A DNA stretch of 64,000 bases from XN24 sp035514535 (GTDB taxonomy: Bacteria > Pseudomonadota > Gammaproteobacteria > Steroidobacterales > XN24), in contig DATKAZ010000067.1 of the NCBI GenBank assembly GCA_035514535.1, positions 124,001-188,000 of the forward strand, in the 5' to 3' direction. This document shows, piece after piece, positions 29,386 to 38,547 of the stretch; the stretch's first letter is position 1; each line of letters opens with the position of its first letter. Made by a program: the position numbers and the translations under genes. The notes beneath the pieces are model-generated. The model was not told the origin of the DNA. It was given only the letters and a program-made list of their open reading frames with translations, and made no database searches.

Positions 29386-30740
29386 CAGCCTTCCTTCTCG
29401 ATCTGTTCCAGCCGTGTCCGCAGCACCGGGCCATAGTTGTACTTGCCCGGGCAGACGAAGGTACACAGCGCCAGGTCTTCCTCGTCCAGCTCGAGGGCGC
29501 CGAGCCGCTGCGCCTCGTCCGTATCACCGACGACCAGCGCCCGCAGCAGCTGTGTCGGCAGGATATCGAGCGGCATCACGCGCTCGTAGGAACCGATCGG
29601 CACCATGGCGCGCGGGCTGCCGTTCTGGCTGGTGGTAAGCGAATAGCGCCGGCTCGCCGGGCTGAAACTCGACAGGAACGCGCGTGTCGCCGAGATCTTC
29701 TCGCCGGCGGGATTCAGCCAGCCGATGAACTCGCGCCTGCGGCCCTCGGCCAGGACGGTGACCTGCTTGTGATACCGGCCGAGAAAGCCGCTCCAGCCGG
29801 TGGCGCGATAGCCGGACCAGACGGAACCGGATAATACCCGCCCCTCGATTGCGTCCTCGAGTTCATCCACGACCAGCGGCTCGATGTGGGCACCGAGGCG
29901 CGTCCGCAGCAGGCGCGGCCGCTTGACCATGGGGCCGGCCAGCGACACGACCCGCGTCGGGTCCAGCCGCCCGGTCGTGAATAGCCGGCCGATGGCGATG
30001 ACATCAGGGTAGGCGAGGTGCCAGACGGCCCGGTCCGGCCCGACCGGGTACAGGAAGTGGATGTGCGTGCCGACCAGCCCCGCCGGATGCGGCCCCGAAA
30101 ACTCCGCAATTTCCAGGTCGGTTATCGACTCCGGCACCGGCACGTCGGCCCCCGGCGCCTTGCACAAAAAAGTCTTGCCGGAGGTCAGCCTGGACAACAC
30201 CGCGACGCCGTTTGCGAAGTCCTCCCTCGCCTCGCTGATGACTACGACCGGGTCAGGGGCGAGCGGATTCGTATCCATCGCGTTGATGAACACCGCGTGT
30301 GGTGCGTCCTGCGGGTCCGGAATCCTGCTCCAGGGGCGCGTGCGCAGCGCGCACCACAGCCCGGAGCGCGCCAGGTTCTCGACCACCAGGTCGCGATCCA
30401 GCGCCGGTAACTCGCCTGGAGACCAGTGACGGAAGACTTCTTCGTCACTCCCTTCCAGTCCGATGATCAGCGCCTGCAGTACGCGCCTCGCCCCGCGCCT
30501 CACCGTGGTCACGTGGCCCGCGCCGGGCGCCGTGATGGTCACGTCGGGATGACGCCGGTCGCTGAACAGGGGCTGACCGAGCCGCACCCGGTCCCCTTCC
30601 TGGACATGCATCGTCGGCTTCAACCCAAGGTAGTCGCGGCCAAGCACGCCGACGGCAGCCACCGGGCGCGCCGGTTCGATGTTCTGCTGTGGCTCGCCCT
30701 TGATTGGCAGGTCAAACCCGCGACGGATTCTGATGGTCAT
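29385..30740 (-). CDS. nqrA: Na+-NQR subunit A
   Basis: Cytoplasmic peripheral subunit, linked to quinone binding; 451 residues. The family start IRRGFDLPIKGEPQ, the RnfC-like barrel-sandwich segment VQEGDRVRLGQPLFSDRRHP and the block ALRTRPWSRIPDP are all present; TFVCPGKYNYGPVLR ends the chain. First gene of nqrABCDEF-nqrM-CBS-helical protein. Confidence 0.97.
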   Translation of the reverse strand: MTIRIRRGFDLPIKGEPQQNIEPARPVAAVGVLGRDYLGLKPTMHVQEGDRVRLGQPLFSDRRHPDVTITAPGAGHVTTVRRGARRVLQALIIGLEGSDEEVFRHWSPGELPALDRDLVVENLARSGLWCALRTRPWSRIPDPQDAPHAVFINAMDTNPLAPDPVVVISEAREDFANGVAVLSRLTSGKTFLCKAPGADVPVPESITDLEIAEFSGPHPAGLVGTHIHFLYPVGPDRAVWHLAYPDVIAIGRLFTTGRLDPTRVVSLAGPMVKRPRLLRTRLGAHIEPLVVDELEDAIEGRVLSGSVWSGYRATGWSGFLGRYHKQVTVLAEGRRREFIGWLNPAGEKISATRAFLSSFSPASRRYSLTTSQNGSPRAMVPIGSYERVMPLDILPTQLLRALVVGDTDEAQRLGALELDEEDLALCTFVCPGKYNYGPVLRTRLEQIEKEG

Positions 30741-30811
30741 GCGCGGCCCATTGCAGTGGGAACAGGACTACGAGTCCCGCACGTTACGTGGAGCGGTTGT
30801 TCGGGCGCGTT

Positions 30812-30817
30812 AGTATA
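30812..30817 (-). promoter_or_regulatory. Candidate nqr operon -10 element
   Basis: Minus-strand TATACT lies about 72 bases before nqrA in the 144-base gap downstream of the M42 gene. The -35 region is weak. The gap contains no other gene. Confidence 0.4.
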
Positions 30818-30884
30818 ACTGCGTATGGCTGCTTCTTGGAGTCTCGACAAGCGGCCCGCCTCAGTGCATGAGGGCGGTGCACAA

Positions 30885-32003
30885 TCAGCTTCCGGTGACC
30901 GGCAGGTGCGTGAACCCCTCGGGCGACCCAAGCTCGAGTCGATCGCGCCCGGCGGTGGGCGGACTTTGCATGTACAGGCCCAGCAGGTCGCCGAGTGCCT
31001 GCAGCGCTCGCAGGTGACAGCGCTCGTAGCCGTGCGTCCCATCCGTGCCGAAACACACCAGCGCCGTGCGAATATCGTTGCCGGCCTCGATCGCCGACGC
31101 GCTGTCGCAACGGTAATGCCGGAACACGTCGCGCTGGTGGCGTATACCGTAGTCGTTGCACAAGGTCAGCAACTTGTGCGTCAGGTGGTAGTCGAACGGC
31201 CCGGCAGAATCCTTCATGCAGATCGTGACGCCGAATTCGTCGCCGGCCTGGACCGGGGCCACCGGGCCGGCGTCCACCGTCACCATTTCGGCGACGTCGC
31301 CGTGCAACACGGCCGAGGCACCGGAGCCGACTTCCTCGCTGATCGTAAACAACAGGTGGCAATCCACCGGCAGCTGCGTCTTGCTCTCGACCAGTGCCTT
31401 GGCCACCGCGAGCACGGTCGCGACGCCGCCCTTGTCGTCCAGGTGCCTGGAATTGATGAATCCCGATGTCGTGATCTCGGGTTGGGCGTCGAAGGCCACG
31501 AAATCGCCGAGATGCAGCCCCAGCCTGACGAGATCGGCGCGCGTGAAGCATTCCTCGTCGAGGCGCAGCTCCACGCTTTCCCAGCTTACCGGCAGGCTGT
31601 CGATCTCCAGGTTATAGGCATGGCCCGAGGCCTTGACCGGCAGGATTGTGCCTCGATAGCTCGCCTCGTCCGTGTAGACGGTCACCCGCGCACCTTCGGC
31701 AAAGCGGCTCGACCAGGTACCGATCGGCATGAGCTCGAGTCGCCCGTTGTCCTTGAGGCCGGTGGTAATCGCCCCGATCGTGTCCACGTGGGTGACGATG
31801 GCCCGGTCCGGGCTGCTCTGCACCCCCTTCAGATCGGCGCGAATCGCGCCGCGCCGCGTGATTTCGCTGGGGATACCAATTTCCTCCAGCCGCCGCAGCG
31901 TGTACCGCACGGCCTCGTCCGTAAAGCCCGCGGGACTTGGAATCTGCACGAGTTCCACCAGCACGCGCTGGAGGTAGTCGAGGTCAATCGCCAGTGGTCG
32001 CAT
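30885..32003 (-). CDS. NAGGN-system M42-family peptidase
   Basis: Dinuclear-metal aminopeptidase-like hydrolase, 372 residues, the third member of the osmoprotectant NAGGN trio. Metal and catalytic motifs: VTHVDTIGAI (HxD), LDDKGGVATV (bridging Asp), TISEEVGSGAS (catalytic Glu pair) and DAGPVAP. Its presumed role is turnover of N-acetylglutaminylglutamine amide or a precursor; this is inferred from constant linkage, not shown. The start ATG 32003 overlaps the synthetase gene by 20 bases. Last gene of the cluster, followed by the nqr promoter region. Confidence 0.9.
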   Translation of the reverse strand: MRPLAIDLDYLQRVLVELVQIPSPAGFTDEAVRYTLRRLEEIGIPSEITRRGAIRADLKGVQSSPDRAIVTHVDTIGAITTGLKDNGRLELMPIGTWSSRFAEGARVTVYTDEASYRGTILPVKASGHAYNLEIDSLPVSWESVELRLDEECFTRADLVRLGLHLGDFVAFDAQPEITTSGFINSRHLDDKGGVATVLAVAKALVESKTQLPVDCHLLFTISEEVGSGASAVLHGDVAEMVTVDAGPVAPVQAGDEFGVTICMKDSAGPFDYHLTHKLLTLCNDYGIRHQRDVFRHYRCDSASAIEAGNDIRTALVCFGTDGTHGYERCHLRALQALGDLLGLYMQSPPTAGRDRLELGSPEGFTHLPVTGS

Positions 32004-33804
32004 CGCTCACCTGCACGGTCTGCGGGAAAAGAAAATCGATGAAGCGCTCCGCCGTCGGCTGGGGCTCGTGGTTTGCCAGCCCCGGACGCTCATTCGCCTC
32101 TATGACGACGTATTCGTCGCCTGCCGAATCCGGCACCAGCAAATCCAGCCCGACTACGGGAATCCTCAGTGCCCGGGCAGCGCGCTCGGCTACCGCGCGC
32201 AGCGCCGGCGAGAGCCGCTCCGTAACATCGTGCAGCGTCCCGCCCGTGTGCAGGTTGGCGGTGTCGCGAACCCGCAGCGTATCACCCGGCGGCAGCACGT
32301 CGTCAAGGGCGTGATCCTGCCGCGCGAGGCAGCGCTTCGTCTCCGCATCCAGCGGAATGCAGCTCTCGCCGCCGGTTGCGGCCGAGCGACGCCGGCTCTG
32401 TTTCTCGATGAGCGTGCGGATGTCGTGCCGGCCGTCGCCGGTGATCTCGGGAGGCTTGCGCAATGCGGCGGCCACCACCCGGTAGTCGATGACGACAATC
32501 CGCAGGTCCTCCCCCGGCGAAAACGACTCCAGGATGACGCGCTCCGACACCCTCGAAGCCGCCTCGATGGCGGCCTTCATCTCGGCCTCGTCGGTGATAT
32601 TCACGGCCACCCCGTGGCCCTGCTCGCCGCGCGCCGGCTTGACCACGATGCGCTCGTGCCGCGCGAGAAACTCACGGTCCGCTGCAGCATCGCCCGCGAC
32701 CTGCTGGGCGGGCACGCTCAGGTCGGCTCCGGCCAGCAGTTTGCACGTGATGCGCTTGTCATCGCAGCGGCTCATTGCGACGGCCGAGGTCAGTTCCGTC
32801 AGCGACTCGCGGCATACGATGCTGCGCCCGCCCAGCGTAAGCGTGAAATAGCCTTCGTCGGCGTCTACGAGTTCCACGCCGATCCCCCGGCGCCTCGCCT
32901 CCTCGACGATAATCCGGGCATAGGGATTCAGGCTGTCGTAATTGTCCGGCCCGACGAACAGGGGCTCGTTGATCGCGTTCTTGCGCTTCAGCGAGAACAC
33001 CGGCACCCGCTCAAATCCCATCTGTTCGTAAAGCCGGATGACGGCCTCGTTGTCATGCAGCACCGAGAGATCCATGAACTCGCGCCCGCGCGCCGCGTAA
33101 TGGTCTGCAACCCAGGCCACGAGCGCCCGTCCTATCCCCGGCTGGGCTGCCTGCGGGTCGACGGCCAGGCACCACATACTGGAGCCATTCTCCGGATCGC
33201 CAAAGGCATGAACGTGGTCGACCCCCGTGACGGTGCCGATGACGCGGCCGTTGTCCTCGTCCTCGGCCACGAAGAACGACAGTGTCCGCGACTTGCGCCG
33301 GTCGAGCACGAACTCCGCATCGGGCGGCACCATCTGGCGGCTGCTCAGGAGGCGATAGATCGCCTCGGCATCGGCCTTGTCGCGCAGCCGGCGGATCGTG
33401 AAGCCACGCGGCTGAATGCGGGCCGGCCGATAGTTGAAAAACCACAACCGATAGGTGTGCGAGGGGTCGAGGAACAATTCCTGTGGCGCCATTGAGAGGA
33501 CCACGTGCGGGTCGCGCAGGTACAAGGCGATGTCTCTCCGTCCCTCCTCCTCGGCCAGCAGCGTGCGTGCCAGTTCGGCGTTGTCACTGAAGGTATGGGC
33601 GAACACCAGCCGGCCCCAGCCGCAATCGAGGACGGCGTTCGGCTTGAGTTTCTTGCCCTTGTGTCGCGGATCGCCTTCCCTGAACCCGTGCAGCGTTGCG
33701 GAGCCGTGACGCTCGAGGCGATGGCGGGAGCGGTCCGTTGCCGGCATCTGGGTTTTCCCCGGGGCTCCGTCCCCGCCGGGTGTTTTCTTGGCGTTCATGC
33801 GCAT
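31984..33804 (-). CDS. ngg: N-acetylglutaminylglutamine synthetase (GNAT/ATP-grasp fusion)
   Basis: Bifunctional enzyme, 606 residues, making N-acetylglutaminylglutamine, precursor of the dipeptide osmolyte NAGGN. Residues about 120-275 are a GNAT domain (CLAVDPQAAQPGIGRALVAW, LYEQMGFERVP); residues about 290-595 are an ATP-grasp ligase (VVKPARGEQGHGVAVNI, VILESFSPGEDLRIVVIDYR, VIEANERPGLANHEPQPTAE). The start ATG 33804 shares its A with the amidotransferase stop (TGATG); a second ATG follows two codons later. Known from Sinorhizobium, where ngg and asnO are induced by salt. Confidence 0.93.
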   Translation of the reverse strand: MRMNAKKTPGGDGAPGKTQMPATDRSRHRLERHGSATLHGFREGDPRHKGKKLKPNAVLDCGWGRLVFAHTFSDNAELARTLLAEEEGRRDIALYLRDPHVVLSMAPQELFLDPSHTYRLWFFNYRPARIQPRGFTIRRLRDKADAEAIYRLLSSRQMVPPDAEFVLDRRKSRTLSFFVAEDEDNGRVIGTVTGVDHVHAFGDPENGSSMWCLAVDPQAAQPGIGRALVAWVADHYAARGREFMDLSVLHDNEAVIRLYEQMGFERVPVFSLKRKNAINEPLFVGPDNYDSLNPYARIIVEEARRRGIGVELVDADEGYFTLTLGGRSIVCRESLTELTSAVAMSRCDDKRITCKLLAGADLSVPAQQVAGDAAADREFLARHERIVVKPARGEQGHGVAVNITDEAEMKAAIEAASRVSERVILESFSPGEDLRIVVIDYRVVAAALRKPPEITGDGRHDIRTLIEKQSRRRSAATGGESCIPLDAETKRCLARQDHALDDVLPPGDTLRVRDTANLHTGGTLHDVTERLSPALRAVAERAARALRIPVVGLDLLVPDSAGDEYVVIEANERPGLANHEPQPTAERFIDFLFPQTVQVSDATTGD

Positions 33805-35573
33805 CACACCCCGTGCGTCTGCAGCCAGAGCTCGAGCACCGCGATCTGCCACAGCTTCGAGCCTCGCAACGGCGTCAGGTGCTCTTCGGGCGCCGCGAGC
33901 AGCCGTTCGACATATTCGCTGCGAAACACGCCCCGCTCGCGCGCCGCCCGGCTGGTAAGCGCATCGCGCACCATTTCGAGGCTCTCGCCGCGCAGGTACT
34001 TGAGGGCCGGTACCGGGAAATAGCCCTTCGGCCGGTCGATGACCTCGTCGGGGATGACCCTTCGCGCCGCTTCCTTGAGCACGCCCTTGCCCTCCTGGGC
34101 AAGCTTCAATCGTGCCGGGCATCGGGCCGCAAGCTCCACGACCTCGTGATCGAGAAACGGCGTGCGTGCCTCCAGGCCCCACGCCATCGTCATGTTGTCG
34201 ACGCGCTTCACGGGATCGTCGACCAGCATGACGTTGGTATCGATGTGCAGCGCCTTGTCCACCGGGGACTCGGCCTCGGCCGACGCGAACCACGCCGCGA
34301 CGAATTCCCGGCTGTAATCCTCGCCGACGTAGTCACGCTGCACCACCGCGGAATACTCAGCGTGATCTCGATCAAAGAAGACCCGTGCGTAATCGCTCAC
34401 GGGATCGGTGCTTTCCAGCAGCGGCGGATACCAGTGGTATCCGCCGAAGACCTCGTCGGCACCCTGGCCGCTTTGCACGACTTTCACGTACTTCGAGACT
34501 TCGCGGGACAGCAGGTAAAAGCCGATGTTGTCGTGACTTACCATGGGTTCGGACATCGCCGAGAAACAGCCGGGCAGGTGCTGCAGCAGCGTAGCCGAGT
34601 CGATAAACACCTGATGATGCTCGGTACCGAAGGTGCGCGCCACGAGGTCCGAGTAGCGAAACTCGTTGCCCTCTTCCTTGCCGACGTCCTCGAAGCCGAC
34701 CGTGAATGTATTGAGGTGGGGCACGCCCTCACGGGCCAGCAGGCCCGTAATCAGGCTTGAATCGAGTCCGCCCGACAGCAGCACGCCCACCGGCACGTCT
34801 CCAGTGAGGCGCCGCCGCACGGCGGCACGCATGGACTCGAGCACCGCCTCCTCCCACTCCTCGTCCGTCTGCGGGTCGGCGGCGTGCGGGCCGAAGCGCA
34901 GCGACCAGAATCGATGTTCCTCGACTTCGCCGTCCGGCCTGATCCGCAGCCAGCAACCCGGCGGCACCTTGCGAACCGCCGCGAGCAGCGTGCGCGGCGC
35001 CGGCACGACGGAGTGGAAGCTCATGTAGTGATGCAGCGCCACGGGATCCAGCGAGCCGGACGCCGGGCCGTCGCGAATCAGCGCCGGCAGCGTGGACGCA
35101 AAACGAAAAGCCCCCTGCTCCCGCGTGTAGTACAGCGGCTTGATGCCGAGTCGGTCGCGGGCCAGGAACAGCTCGCCGGACGTGTGCTCGCGGATGCAGA
35201 AGGCAAACATCCCCTTGAATTCCTCGACGCAGCGCGTGCCCCAGGCATGGAATGCCTTGAGGATGACCTCGGTGTCGCTCCTCGAGAAGAACCGATAGCC
35301 CTCCCTGGCCAAGCGGGTGCGCAGATCGTCGTGGTTGTAGATGCAGCCGTTGAAGACGATGGTGAGCCCGAGTTCCTGGTCGCGCATCGGCTGCGCGCCG
35401 CGCTCCGACAAGTCGACGATTGCCAGGCGCCGGTGGCCCAGGGCGACCGGCCCCTGCGCGACGAGCCCGTCGTCGTCCGGCCCTCGGGCGCTCATCAGGT
35501 CGAGCATCCGCTGCACGCGACCGGGATCGGCCGCAGCGCCGTCAAAGCGTATCTCGCCGGCGATTCCGCACAT
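33804..35573 (-). CDS. asnO: N-acetylglutaminylglutamine amidotransferase (asparagine synthase-like)
   Basis: Class II glutamine amidotransferase, 589 residues, converting the C-terminal carboxylate of N-acetylglutaminylglutamine to the amide. The N-terminal nucleophile Cys2 is in MCGIAGEIRF, the glutaminase loop in SARGPDDDG and FNGCIYNHDDLR, and the ATP-PPase loop in VGVLLSGGLDSSLITG near residue 265. Adjacent GNAT/ATP-grasp and M42 genes define it as AsnO rather than AsnB. First gene of the trio; GGAG lies nine bases before the ATG. A 161-base gap separates it from the ligase-like gene and must hold its promoter, though I see no clear hexamers. Confidence 0.93.
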   Translation of the reverse strand: MCGIAGEIRFDGAAADPGRVQRMLDLMSARGPDDDGLVAQGPVALGHRRLAIVDLSERGAQPMRDQELGLTIVFNGCIYNHDDLRTRLAREGYRFFSRSDTEVILKAFHAWGTRCVEEFKGMFAFCIREHTSGELFLARDRLGIKPLYYTREQGAFRFASTLPALIRDGPASGSLDPVALHHYMSFHSVVPAPRTLLAAVRKVPPGCWLRIRPDGEVEEHRFWSLRFGPHAADPQTDEEWEEAVLESMRAAVRRRLTGDVPVGVLLSGGLDSSLITGLLAREGVPHLNTFTVGFEDVGKEEGNEFRYSDLVARTFGTEHHQVFIDSATLLQHLPGCFSAMSEPMVSHDNIGFYLLSREVSKYVKVVQSGQGADEVFGGYHWYPPLLESTDPVSDYARVFFDRDHAEYSAVVQRDYVGEDYSREFVAAWFASAEAESPVDKALHIDTNVMLVDDPVKRVDNMTMAWGLEARTPFLDHEVVELAARCPARLKLAQEGKGVLKEAARRVIPDEVIDRPKGYFPVPALKYLRGESLEMVRDALTSRAARERGVFRSEYVERLLAAPEEHLTPLRGSKLWQIAVLELWLQTHGV

Positions 35574-35734
35574 CTAAAAGCACTCCGATGGGGCTCGGCC
35601 AGGCGGCCTCGTCAGGCACGCATGATCGGCTGCTACGCCGCGCGGGCAGCGGTCTCCAGTTCGTGAATTCGAGGCGACACAGGGTAACATGCGCAATAGT
35701 CTCCTTTGATGCCGGCGACTGAGTCCCGCAGGCT

Positions 35735-36706
35735 TCAGGCGGCGCGTTCTGCCTGGTAGCCGCGCCGCGCGAGATCACGCGCGATGGCCACGCGCTCCTC
35801 GGGCGTATACGACTGGCCCACGAGCGGGTCGATCATCCTGATCCGCCTGAGCAGGCCGTCCTGGTTTGCGATCTGGACATTCAGGCCCGGCCGTGCGTTC
35901 AGCTCGAGCAGCAACGGGCCGCGCTCGGCGTCGAGCACGACATCCGCCCCCAGGTAGCCGAGACCGGTCAATTCGTAGCATCGCGCGGCCATGTCGAGCA
36001 CGTGTTCCCAGTGGGGAATGGTCCTGCCGGAGATCGTAGCCCCGGTATCCGGATGCTCGTCGACGACGACGTTACCGACTCCCACGGCCGGCAGGGTCAG
36101 GCCCGTGGCCACGTTGATCCCCGCGCCCACCGCACCCTGGTGCAGATTGGCCTTGCCGTCCGACTGGCGCGTGGGGAGGCGCACCATGCACATCAGCGGG
36201 AAGCCGCGATAAACGATGACGCGCAGGTCCGGCACGCCCTGGTAACAGACGTCGTTGAAGACCGCGTCGAAGCGCACGCGATACTCGACCATGACGTTGT
36301 CGGGCAGGCCGCCGAGGCTGAACTGGCCGCTGAGCGCATTGGTGAGGTGGTGCTCGAGCTCTCCCCAGTCGAGCAGGCGGCCGCTGCTGGTCCGGTAACG
36401 CCCCTTGCGACGATCGACGATGACGAGGATACCGTCTCCCTGGCTGCCGTGCGTGGGCTTCAGCACGAAATCGTTGTGGTCCGCCATGATCGCCGGCAGG
36501 TTGCGGATCTCGTGCGGTGTCGCGATCACGCCGTAAAGCTCCGGCACGGGAACGCCGTGGCGGATGGCGAGCGCCTTCGTCAGCAACTTGTCGTCAACGA
36601 TCGGGAAGTTCTGGCGCGGATTGAGCGCCATGATGTAATCGGAATTGCGCCGATTGATGCCCATCACGCCCCGCGCGCTGAGCGCCCGCCAGCGTCGCCA
36701 GATCAC
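35735..36706 (-). CDS. Alpha-L-glutamate ligase-like ATP-grasp protein
   Basis: RimK-related ATP-grasp enzyme of the TIGR02291 type, 323 residues. ATP-grasp landmarks: NDFVLKPTHGSQGDGILVI (phosphate/adenine binding), VMVEYRVRFDAVFND and LLLELNARPGLNVQIANQDG (metal-binding Glu/Asn). The N-terminus has GINRRNSDYIMALNPRQNFP. Such genes almost always sit next to the inactive transglutaminase/7TM gene found directly upstream here (ATGA overlap). The amino-acid donor and acceptor are unknown; ligation of an amino acid to a peptide or protein is inferred. Confidence 0.87.
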   Translation of the reverse strand: MIWRRWRALSARGVMGINRRNSDYIMALNPRQNFPIVDDKLLTKALAIRHGVPVPELYGVIATPHEIRNLPAIMADHNDFVLKPTHGSQGDGILVIVDRRKGRYRTSSGRLLDWGELEHHLTNALSGQFSLGGLPDNVMVEYRVRFDAVFNDVCYQGVPDLRVIVYRGFPLMCMVRLPTRQSDGKANLHQGAVGAGINVATGLTLPAVGVGNVVVDEHPDTGATISGRTIPHWEHVLDMAARCYELTGLGYLGADVVLDAERGPLLLELNARPGLNVQIANQDGLLRRIRMIDPLVGQSYTPEERVAIARDLARRGYQAERAA

Positions 36707-38226
36707 TTGCCCGCCCCGGCCAGGGCCTTGAAACGCACCAGCTCGGTCAACCGGTAGCCGGTATAGCGCCCGAGCAGCAACACCAGGGCAAGGACGAGCA
36801 GCAGCACTTCCGGGAACACGAGCACGATGTAGCGGACCTCCGGCGTGATCATCATCATGTAGATCAGCGCGGCAGCCACCAGCGTGCCGATGCCCTCCTT
36901 CATCGCCTCGCCCGGCCCGCGTTCCTCCCAGATGATGGACATGCGCTCGATCGTCATGGCGATGATGACCATCGGGAACAGCGCGACGGACAACCCGACC
37001 TCAAGGCCGAGCCTGTGCGTGAAGATGCTTACCAGCGCCATCAGCAGCACGACCACGATCAGCACCGCGGAAAGACGCGGCACGAGCAGCAGCCGAAGTC
37101 GCTCGAGGTAGAAGCGGATCGAGAGGCCGAACGCCACGATCAGGATAAACAGCACCAGCCCGTTGACCAGCTGGGTCTCGCGGAATGCCATCGCCACGAG
37201 CACCGGCATGAATGTGCCGAACGTACTGATGCCCACGACGTTTCTGAGCAATACGACGAGCAGCGCTCCCAGAGGCACGAGCAGCAGGATCGAGTAGAGC
37301 CCCTGGGTTTGCAGCGGCAGGTCGAGAAGGGAGAATTCCATGATGCGGGGATGCTGCCGCTGAGCTCGCAACTCCGCCACGCGGAGGGCATCCTCGATCG
37401 TGCGGCGCATGGAGAAACTCAGCTCCGCTCCACGTCCCCCTTCCACATCCAGCACCGGGTCCGCGTTCCAGGACCACACCAGCAGGTTGTTGGGCAGCCC
37501 GCGACTGCCGTCGAGCGGGTCGAAAAAAAGCCACTCGGAGCCGTTGTGCACCACGACCCAGTACTCGAGAGGCGCCTCGCGCCGATCGTCGCCGAGCCGC
37601 AGGGCCTGGATGACGAGGGCCGGAATGCGCGCCGAGTGCAGGATCTTGATCGCCAGGTCGGCCTGCATCGCCGGCTCCGGCCGGCTACCGAGAAACAACC
37701 GCACTGTGCTCTCCGAGCCTTGCACGACGCGCATCGCCGCCGCGGCGAAAGTCACGATATCCGCCGACTCCTGCCGCACCCGGCTCACCAGCTCTTCCAG
37801 CGCAGTTGCGTGGGGCTCTTCCAGCCTGGGAACTTGCGGAAACGCCGTTGACAGGTTGGGAATCCCGTCCGCCTCGTCGCGGAACAGCGTCGCCCGATAA
37901 TAGAGCGACTGCTCGCCGCGCGCGCGCCGCACCGCCCAGATTGCACGCCGCGCAACGCTGTCGTCCTCGGTCGTCAGGCCATAGCCGCGCGAGATGAACT
38001 GCTCGTCGAAAATAACGAAGCCCGGCGGCGCCGTGGGCAGCAACAGGATCGCCTTGACCGGCCCGGTGCTGGCCCTGCCGAAATTCACCCGCGCCTCGAC
38101 CGTCCACGTTTCGGCGTCCCGGTTCGCCTGGACCGGGAAACCCATCACCTGCCACTTGTAGTAGAACAAGCCGCTGCCGGCGACCGTGAGGACCAGGACC
38201 AGGACGAGCAGGTGCCGCAGTCTCAC
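36703..38226 (-). CDS. Inactive transglutaminase fused to a seven-helix membrane domain (UUP1 type)
   Basis: 507 residues. A signal anchor (LLVLVLVLTVAGSGLFYYKW) leads into a periplasmic region (about 40-290) resembling a transglutaminase that lacks the catalytic Cys-His-Asp set; the end of that domain shows EYWVVVHNGSEWLFFDPLDG. Residues about 310-500 are seven membrane helices, including TFGTFMPVLVAMAFRETQLV and GLSVALFPMVIIAMTIERMS. The start is a GTG overlapping the stop of a tiny upstream ORF (GTGA). Function unknown; constant partner of the ATP-grasp gene downstream. Confidence 0.85.
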   Translation of the reverse strand: MRLRHLLVLVLVLTVAGSGLFYYKWQVMGFPVQANRDAETWTVEARVNFGRASTGPVKAILLLPTAPPGFVIFDEQFISRGYGLTTEDDSVARRAIWAVRRARGEQSLYYRATLFRDEADGIPNLSTAFPQVPRLEEPHATALEELVSRVRQESADIVTFAAAAMRVVQGSESTVRLFLGSRPEPAMQADLAIKILHSARIPALVIQALRLGDDRREAPLEYWVVVHNGSEWLFFDPLDGSRGLPNNLLVWSWNADPVLDVEGGRGAELSFSMRRTIEDALRVAELRAQRQHPRIMEFSLLDLPLQTQGLYSILLLVPLGALLVVLLRNVVGISTFGTFMPVLVAMAFRETQLVNGLVLFILIVAFGLSIRFYLERLRLLLVPRLSAVLIVVVLLMALVSIFTHRLGLEVGLSVALFPMVIIAMTIERMSIIWEERGPGEAMKEGIGTLVAAALIYMMMITPEVRYIVLVFPEVLLLVLALVLLLGRYTGYRLTELVRFKALAGAGK

Positions 38227-38324
38227 TCCGCTATCCCCCCCGGATCACGCGCATGCGCATCCTGCGACGCGGCGCAGGCCATGGCCGCGAAGAGGCACAA
38301 GGTAATCCCCGTGATGGGTCTCAA
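38223..38324 (-). CDS. Tiny coupled ORF with a signal-peptide-like product
   Basis: 33 codons from TTG (38324-38322), ending in a TGA that overlaps the GTG of the transglutaminase-like gene as GTGA. The product begins LRPITGITLCLFAAMACAAS, a charged start plus hydrophobic core, and has an AHA cleavage-like site before a short tail RDPGGIAE. GAGGTGG precedes the TTG and a TATAAT lies about 52 bases upstream. It may be a leader peptide for coupling, a tiny exported peptide, or the remnant of the retropepsin-like protease gene often found at this place. No homology recognised. Confidence 0.4.
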   Translation of the reverse strand: MRPITGITLCLFAAMACAASQDAHARDPGGIAE

Positions 38325-38375
38325 GCTGGCACCACCTCGATCGTGAACTGGGAATCTCCGCACGCGGGTCTGGGC

Positions 38376-38381
38376 ATTATA
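38376..38381 (-). promoter_or_regulatory. Candidate promoter -10 for the transglutaminase/ATP-grasp operon
   Basis: Minus-strand TATAAT, perfect consensus, 52 bases before the small TTG ORF and 150 before the GTG of the membrane protein. The -35 is not clear. It lies downstream of tRNA-Lys on the same strand. Confidence 0.4.
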
Positions 38382-38414
38382 CTGGCCGAAGCCGACCACG
38401 GCTCGTGGCAGAAT

Positions 38415-38490
38415 TGGTGGGCCGCCTGGGACTCGAACCCAGAACCAACGGGTTAAAAGCCCGCTGCTCTACCGATTGAGCTAACGGCCC
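38415..38490 (-). tRNA. tRNA-Lys (anticodon UUU)
   Basis: 76 bases with encoded CCA. The minus strand starts GGGCCGTTAGCTCAATCGG, the anticodon stem CGGGC/GCCCG-type arm encloses the loop CTTTTAA (anticodon TTT), and the T arm is CTGGG-TTCGAGT-CCCAG. The acceptor stem pairs GGGCCGT with GCGGCCC (one G-U). U34 is the target of the MnmA encoded at 8173-9291. Confidence 0.97.
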
Positions 38491-38547
38491 ATGTGATCGA
38501 CCCCGGCATCGGGTCGTTCGTGGGCGCGACAGTTTAGCCGATGCGGG

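Noticed and set aside
33805..34293. N-terminal extension of the NAGGN synthetase into asnO
   Set aside because: Lies fully within the amidotransferase coding region; the TGATG overlap at 33804 gives the expected protein.
38253..38456. A 67-codon plus-strand frame running into tRNA-Lys
   Set aside because: Covers the tRNA gene antisense and the promoter region of the minus-strand operon; no homology or ribosome site.
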